Of a DNA stretch of 64,000 nt, positions 58,252-64,000 are shown in pieces. Origin of the DNA: Syncephalis fuscata (lineage: Eukaryota > Zoopagomycota > Zoopagomycetes > Zoopagales > Piptocephalidaceae). Location of the stretch: contig JAHLTZ010000016.1 of the NCBI GenBank assembly GCA_025786725.1, positions 477,154-541,153 of the forward strand, written 5' to 3'. The notes under the pieces were generated by a model, which searched no databases, was not told where the DNA came from, and saw only the letters and a program-made list of their open reading frames with translations. The position numbers and the translations under genes were made by a program. How positions within the stretch are numbered: position 1 is the first letter of the stretch; every line of letters starts with the position of its first letter.

Positions 58252-59316
58252 GTAAGGTCGTACTTGATCGGTTGCTCGGCAGTATCATTCGTACGTTAGC
58301 CGTATCGACCAGTAATTTGCGCATGCCGCCTCGACCAGCATTCAACGGAACAAGCGAACCATTAGGGTATGTGACTTTACCAGCGTCCAATGTACCAATT
58401 TGTTTCGTAAATCAGCAGTCAATAGTCCGCATTGACTTTTAACATGATCTGGCGAATCGCAATATAAGCACAGCAAATTCCTTCTGTCTCGCCCGTCCAT
58501 TCGTCCTCTGTTGTCTTGCTGTTTTTCGACTAGCAACACCAGTTGTCGGAACTGTTCTGATAATCGTCTACCTTTCGTTCTATGGTGATATGATCTTGAT
58601 TCTTCTTTCCAGATTCATCTGCTTTCTTGTTAATCCTCTCTTTGACTTTCTTCTCCTTCTTGATGATGGCGGCTTCTTCATCTGATTCGTTCTCATCCCT
58701 GTCAAGGTCACTGTCTCATCCGAATCTGTTATACCAAGGGCGATGTGCAACGCCTTGTCGTCTTCACAACGTTCACCAGCGCGTCGCATAGTTGTTGATA
58801 TGTATAGTTGTCTCGCGGCATCTTGGTAAGCACATTCTTAATGAGTCTTATCTATAATCTTGCACAATCTTCGGATTTTTTCACGCTCTGGCATGTCAAT
58901 TACACATTTGCACAATAGATTATATTGATTTAGGAATGATACGGGCTGCGCATAATTGAAACCGCTTTTAAGCAGCGCGGATACTCGCTCTTCCGGTGAC
59001 TTCTTAGTGGGCTTCCTACCATACGCCATCAACAGTTCTTTCTTCAACGCTTGCCAATCTCCACTCATTCCTTCTGGACTGACGTTACGATGTGCGCAAC
59101 ATCTCCTCTGGTGTAGTTGAGTAAACACCGGATGGTTTCTTCATCTGACCACTCCATATATCTCGCATATTTATCATATTGCGATAGGAATTCCTCGATA
59201 CATCCTCCATTATAACGCTTGGGCGGCTTCACGGGGTAGGCGTGCACTCTAGAGCCCCCCGCATTGGGCTCCAGTTGTGGTAGTTGTTCGTCTCCACGAT
59301 TTATTGGGAGGCTCAT
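58252..59316 (-). pseudogene. Ty3/gypsy gag region, broken into several frames
   Basis: The gag frame opens at 59316, inside the 5' LTR, and reads through the primer-binding site (MSLPINRGDE...). It stops near 59065; gag-like sequence resumes in another frame (GDWQALKKELLMAYGRK, about 59080-58840). Later parts are shared among frames, and a charged region precedes a CX2CX4HX4C zinc knuckle (CLYCDSPDHVKSQC) near 58465, which is in the pol frame. At least four breaks lie in about 1 kb, against none in 4 kb of pol. I describe the breaks only. Nucleocapsid function is inferred from the knuckle. Confidence 0.8.
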
Positions 59317-59616
59317 CCTGAAAAGGATTTAAGTGTACGCTTAAAGTGAGAACTAAGATAGTAATTAACACGACACCTCAACTCTGAGATGTATACGATC
59401 ACACGAATAGACTCGACAAGTACTCGGACTTGCTTTAAAATAAACGACTAAATATAACTTAAACGTGAACTGCTCCTGTTCTTTTTTATTTAATTATACG
59501 CGCACTATTCATCTTATTTATATTAAAAGCGCGCCATGCTTAGAGTGGCAAAGCCGAGCTATGTGTTCATCAGCTAAAATTAGTAAAATTGGCACCAGCA
59601 CATTTCCTTTACCACA
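59276..59616 (-). repeat. 5' LTR of the Ty3/gypsy element
   Basis: 341 bp, almost identical to the left LTR. Because the element is on the minus strand, this copy holds the promoter. The gag ATG (59316) lies within it, 40 bases from its inner edge. Confidence 0.95.
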
Positions 59617-60367
59617 ATACTACATCCAACATTAATTAATTCATGTATAATTATCAATACAATAATGTAATTAATTAGTTATCTTTATTATTGCGTTGAT
59701 ACATATACATTGTCATTATGATATTAATTGTTTAAAATGTCATTTATTTAGTCAGATTGACTATAGGGAAAGTGGCTGTTTAATAAACGATTTTTATAAT
59801 AATTATAGCAATCTTGATCTTACAGCACAAATATGCCCAAAATACAATAGTAGAATATCAGAAAATAGAAGAGACCATTTAGATGCAACAATCCATGTTG
59901 TACATAGATGCAATAGCAACAAATGCGAAATGACATGAAATCACAATCATATGGCTTTTATTAATATTCAATCAATCTTTCTACACATGGCCAACAACAA
60001 CAACAACGATCAGCCTCAGATGTTCCAAATAGATCAAATAGTACATCATATTATTTATTTAAATCAATTTATTAACAGCATTTTAATAAAAAGTAATATA
60101 ATTATGTTGTGCATAACCGCACGACTTCAATTGGAACGAATTTTATTTTGTGACTCAAAATGTGGAAGCAGTAAAATTCAATCTAACTGCGCAAGTACCA
60201 AATTAATCAATAGATTTTTTATAAACATTTTGATGACTCGTGATTTTGTGTCAGTTGATGTGAAGATTCTTGGCGTCAGCTCGGCAACTACATATTTGTC
60301 TGCAACACACCTCTTTCGAAACAGCTTTTTTACACCAACTATCTATACATTCTGCATTTTGTTTACA
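59617..60367. other. Intergenic region between retroelement and glycine-zipper gene
   Basis: It holds copy 2 of the dispersed repeat. The open frame from 59951 continues into the glycine-zipper gene, but its N-terminal part has an AT-driven composition (I, N, F, L), and the ATG at 60368 is the better start. Confidence 0.4.
59966..60082 (+). repeat. Dispersed repeat, copy 2
   Basis: Similar to 29394-29510 over about 115 bp (see copy 1). It lies 350 bp from the outer end of the retroelement LTR but shares no LTR sequence. Confidence 0.7.
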
Positions 60368-60806
60368 ATGATGATACTTAATTCAGTATATGGAGCCATG
60401 GGTGGTGCGGCCGGCGCAACCATAGGCTATATAACAGGTTCGGAAAAAGGCGCTGTTTTGGTAGGTGCACATTTATGTTACATGCATTGCTTTGGCTAAC
60501 CAACACTTTAACAATATTATTACCATTTCTATTACTAGGGCGCTGCCATGGGAACAGCTTTGGGCGTCACCCGTGCAGCAACAGGTAGGTCGATAGCTAT
60601 GATAATACCCAACTACTGGCGCTAATTGTATCTGTTACATTCCAGTGGCATTGCCCGTTGCATCCATGCCTAGTATACTCGTGGCCACCACAGTAATCAA
60701 CATGGCTATTATCGCGGCCAAGCATCATCAAGAAAAGAAAGCAGCCAAGGCAGAAGAGCAAGCAAATGAGGATGCAACTGTCGATGAAGCACCCAAGAAT
60801 TTATAG
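60368..60806 (+). CDS. Small glycine-zipper membrane protein related to the J-domain gene tails
   Basis: Three exons, 60368-60460, 60539-60584 and 60646-60806, giving 99 aa. I start at 60368 (MMILNSVYGAMGG); another ATG follows immediately. Gly/Ala-rich segments GAMGGAAGATIGYITG and GAAMGTALGVTRAAT form a glycine zipper, followed by a hydrophobic stretch (SILVATTVINMAIIAA) and a charged tail (HHQEKKAAKAEEQANEDA). The middle exon is 46 nt with the same phases (0 and 1) as in both J-domain genes at 50358 and 61149, and the sequence around it (GAV|G.A.G..LG..R) is alike. So this looks like the same C-terminal module without a J-domain. Probable membrane insertion; function unknown. Copy order with J-domain gene 2 suggests local duplication. 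Confidence 0.75.
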
Positions 60807-61148
60807 CTAGCTTAGTGTGCCACCTATTATTATGTTAATATCGCTATTGTTATAATTTACTATGTGCGATTGCGCACATATGCTTTGAATTAAAATTTAT
60901 TCGCAAAACTACCTATGTTTACAACCAGGTGTTGGTGTACTTACACAGCCTGTGTTCATGTGATAATGATACTGATGGAACATTGCTACTGTGTGTGTGT
61001 GTGAATTGCCACTTTACTCAGGCGTCATAACCTTGCCAATCCACTCCTTTATTATAACACACCATTGAACATTAAAAATAATAGCAATAGTACAACGCCA
61101 AGACTTTTACTATCTCTTTCGTATTGTTGCTCAGATACAGATTCTATT
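60807..61148. other. Intergenic region
   Basis: Short spacer between the two tandem glycine-zipper genes, with a TG run near 60992. No other feature. Confidence 0.4.
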
Positions 61149-61840
61149 ATGGCCTCTACTACCAGCAGTAGCTTTTCCTACGTATTCCCAAACTACTACG
61201 CTATTTTGAACGTGGACGAGGAGGCCACGCAAAATGAAATTCAAACTGCTTATCAACAACAAGCAATTCTATATCACCCGGATAACCGCAACTCAATAGC
61301 ATCCAGCGAGGATGAGCGCCAACAACGGTTTCAACAACTAGCTGATGCTTACTATATATTACGGAACGAAGAACGTCGATGTGCGTATGATAAAGCTCGA
61401 AAACGTGGCGAACATTCGAGCCGCTGGCAAAATGCCCATACTGATCCAGAAGAGGCGTTTGCTAATGCTTATGACGAGCTGATGCGTCCAGCGGTTGAAC
61501 GGCCAGGCTTTATTTGGCGTGTTTTGGGCGGTGGCTCCGGTGCAGCTCTTGGATTTATTATTGCCAATACTCCTGGCGCACTTGTTGTAAGTAAATAACA
61601 CAAAGACAATGGCTAATCTAACTAGATGTTATTAATTAGGGAGTAGCACTTGGCTCGCAACTCGGCAGAGTCCGTGACATGAAAAGTATGTAACCTGAGC
61701 AGCATGCTGCTACACAGTCTGTCAAATAGCTAACACGTTGATTTATAGAAAAGTCGGTTTATTCTGTATTTAAAGAGCTGGATGACCATCATCGCCAAGC
61801 TATTATCGACAGTGTACTAAACAAACTCCAGCTCATTTGA
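61149..61840 (+). CDS. J-domain protein 2 with glycine-zipper membrane segment
   Basis: Three exons, 61149-61586, 61640-61685 and 61749-61840, giving 191 aa. I start at 61149 (MASTTSSSFSYVF), just before the J-domain. The J-domain reads NYYAILNVDEEATQNEIQTA, then the HPD motif in LYHPDNRN, then QQLADAYYILRNEERRCAYD. Then come a short acidic linker, RPGFIWRVLGG and a glycine zipper (GGGSGAALGFIIANTPGALV) continuing into the 46-nt exon (GVALGSQLGRVRDMK). The C-terminal helix is VYSVFKELDDHHRQAIIDSV. The order J-domain, short linker, zipper, short tail is shared with the 50358 gene. It should recruit and activate Hsp70 at a membrane. It is intact, unlike copy 1. Confidence 0.92.
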
Positions 61841-62185
61841 AGAAAAAAGGATGGCTTCCTTAACATGAACCAGCATGATGGGTGTGCTTTACATTTGTTA
61901 AATATACAGTATTAGTTTACAGAGTAGCCATAAATTATATACATGCTTTGTTAACGCTATGTTGTTGCTTATTATATAACCAAACGAGTAAAAATGTTAG
62001 TGAATTTGCTAAACAAATAACTTAGTTTATATTACTTGTAAATCTACAATAAACTTACTAGCTATTATAAGCTAAAAGGAAGACGTCACACAGCTGCGTT
62101 CTTTCTTTCTCTTTCCTTTAACTCAGTTACACTTTCAACTGCACCAGCACTATAATTACTAACAGCAATAGCAAACACAATTGCC
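61841..62185. other. Intergenic region
   Basis: AT-rich spacer ending in a C/T-rich leader (TTCTTTCTTTCTCTTTCC, about 62100) just before VPS45. Nothing else is seen. Confidence 0.4.
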
Positions 62186-64000
62186 ATGGATCTTGTTAAA
62201 GTGGTTCCAAACTTACATTGACAAGATGATGGAGCAGACATCTGGCATGAAGATATTCTTACTAGACGCGGAAACAGTAGGAGCATACTACATAGATAAG
62301 AAATGACGTTGACATAGTAGCGATGTTCTTGTTAGACACCTATTGTTTCGGTTGTTACGACTCAGTCGACTCTGTTGGAAAAGGAGGCTTACTTGGTCGA
62401 TAAGATCGATAACCGACAACGAGACAAAATGAAGCATCTAAAGTGTATCTTTTTGTACGGCCTACACCTGACTCTATTCAGGCACTAGTGGATGAATTAC
62501 GTGATCCGCGCTATGGCGATTACTACCTGTGTATGTAATATGCCAATAGTATTTGTCAAAGCAATTAATCAGTATGTGCAACTAGTCTTCACTAATGTAA
62601 TTAAGAAATCAATGATTGAAAGATTGGCCGAAGTAGACCAGCATGAAGTGGTGCGGGAGGTACAGGTAAATTGGTTATAAGGCGTGTTAATTAGATTGGC
62701 TATTGACACACACTAAAGGAGTACTTTGCCGACTATGTGGCCATCAACCCGGATCTATTTTCACTTAATATGGTATCGCCTCGGTGTCCCATTTATGGTG
62801 AATCGGTTCATGACTGGGATAGCCGTGCATTGCAGCGTACTACAGAAGGCTTGATGAGTGTATTTCTATCACTTAAACAGCGGCCACTTATTCGATATGA
62901 ACGTATGAGCAACATGGCAAAGAAGCTAGGAGAAGAGCTAAACGTAAGCATCGACACATCTACCTTATAGTTTTTATTTGTATTGACGAGTATTTAGTAT
63001 GCTATCCACCAAGAACACCAGCTATTTGATCTATCACCGGTAGATACACCGCCACTACTATTGATTCTAGATCGACGCAACGATCCAGTCACGCCATTAT
63101 TGCTGCAATGGACCTACCAAGCAATGGTTCATGAAGTGCTTGGTATTAATAATGGACGAGTAGATATGTCGAATGTGCCGGATATTGCACCCGACTTGAA
63201 GGTAAGCTTGCGTATTTAGTATAATAACAATGGTTTTGACAGTTGTTTATTAACAATAATAGGAAATTGTACTGTCGGTAGAATCAGATCCATTCTTCCG
63301 TAAATCGATGTTTATGAACTGGGGAGATTTAGGCGCAAAGATTAAAGAATACGCAGATGAATATCAACGACAGCACAAATCTAATATGAAGATTGAATCG
63401 GTGCAGGATATGAAACGGTTTGTAGAGGAATATCCGGAGTTTAGAAAGCTATCAGGCAACGTGAGCAAGCATGTTACACTTGTAGGCGAGTTATATAGAC
63501 TTCAAACGCACTATAAATTGCTTGAAGTGAGCGAGTTGGAACAAAATCTAGCGTGTAATGAATCACATGCTTCGGATCTACGGGTAGGATTGCAAGATGA
63601 TAATAAAATATAATAAACTAATAACAACATTTTAGGCGCTGGAAGGTATGATTACTGACCCAAAGATTAGAGATGAGAACAAAATACGTTTGACGATTCT
63701 TTACGCTTTGCGCTACGAGAAATCCAACAACAACGCCACTCGACATTTGGTGGAGATGTTGATACAACAAGGCGTGAGTGAACGAAAAGTTGTTGTAAGT
63801 ATAAGATGACATATAGTGCTATAAGTATTAATCATGGATAAATAGCTATTGGAATCTATTCTAGCATTTACTGGAGCGGATCAGCGACAAGGAGATTTGT
63901 TTCAAAATCAGGATATATTTGCTCGTAGTCGTAATGTATTTAAAGGTTTAAAGGTATGGAACAATAATTAAATAACTACCAATTAGCTTAATCAATTAAA
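62186..64000 (+). CDS. VPS45: Vps45, Sec1/Munc18-family protein (3' end outside the window)
   Basis: Exons seen: 62186-62276, 62336-62530, 62586-62665, 62719-62943, 62998-63201, 63263-63583, 63636-63794 and 63846-63953; the gene continues past the window. Landmarks follow Vps45 order: MDLVKVV at the start, [81 protein letters not shown] and [20 protein letters not shown]. Vps45 binds the Tlg2/Pep12-type syntaxins and controls SNARE assembly at the trans-Golgi and endosome. Two one-base frame breaks occur: one extra base near 62206-62210 (run CC-AAA) and one missing base in the T-run 62450-62454. The rest is intact, so assembly error is the likeliest cause. Confidence 0.9.

Larger units (their letters stand above)
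53907..59616 (-). mobile_element. Ty3/gypsy LTR retrotransposon, complete with two LTRs
   Basis: A 5.7-kb element on the minus strand. The LTRs (344 and 341 bp) differ only in a T-run and one T, so insertion is recent. Each starts TGTGGTA and ends TACCACA. A 4-bp target duplication ATAC flanks it (53903-53906 and 59617-59620; five bases if a shared A is counted). Directly inside the 5' LTR (the right-hand one), two bases from its end, TGGAGCCCAATGCGG (minus strand) is the candidate tRNA primer site. Pol order is protease, reverse transcriptase, RNase H, integrase, which defines Ty3/gypsy. Pol is one long open frame but gag is broken in several places. The element separates two related J-domain genes. 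Confidence 0.95.

Noticed and set aside
59951..60367. N-terminal extension of the glycine-zipper ORF
   Set aside because: AT-driven composition and overlap with a dispersed repeat; the family resemblance begins only at the ATG 60368.

Overview
The window looks like a gene-dense, AT-rich piece of a fungal nuclear genome. Genes are split by short introns (mostly about 50-100 nt, GT..AG). They include Hsp104, a type I metacaspase, an Ecl1-type lifespan factor, a Rua1_C-type regulator, a tandem array of proteinase-K-like subtilases and a Ty3/gypsy retrotransposon. One AT-AC intron carries textbook U12-type signals (in the LSM12 gene, 21093-21192). Minor-spliceosome introns are lost from Dikarya, so I infer an early-diverging fungus (Zoopagomycota or Mucoromycota grade). 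The species cannot be fixed from the sequence alone.

Layout. 0.7-2.6 kb: F-box/WD40 protein. 3.1-13.6 kb: four secreted subtilases (A-D) on the + strand, sharing one fold but carrying 4, 5, 1 and 2 introns. Between C and D lies a 3.4-kb gene-poor stretch holding a 5S rRNA gene directly followed by tRNA-Asp. 14.7-16.5 kb: metacaspase with a P/G/Y-rich prodomain. 19.0-21.7 kb: Ecl1-like zinc protein and LSM12. 25.2-27.7 kb: Rua1_C transcription-factor-like protein. 29.7-33.0 kb: a four-span membrane protein, a DUF1764 protein and a Yippee protein. 34.1-36.3 kb: two small secreted peptides with the same prepro layout, with an unplaced coding remnant between them. 38.2-41.3 kb: HSP104 behind a five-unit heat-shock element. 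41.8-50 kb: sugar transporter (-), DUF2470 membrane protein, dTDP-glucose-4,6-dehydratase-like enzyme, cytochrome c, ribosomal protein eS7 (-). 50.4-61.8 kb: two J-domain/glycine-zipper genes and a J-less relative, with a poorly resolved membrane-protein gene (-) and a 5.7-kb Ty3/gypsy element (-) between them. 62.2 kb to the end: VPS45, cut by the window edge.

The housekeeping genes (HSP104, CYC1, eS7, LSM12, VPS45) are unremarkable in function. The accessory content is more interesting: the subtilase array, the small peptides, the J/glycine-zipper family and a retroelement with near-identical LTRs. Several conserved genes show isolated one-base frame breaks (subtilase C, J-domain gene 1, VPS45 twice, several in gag). 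These may be assembly indels, so gene-loss claims here need read-level support.
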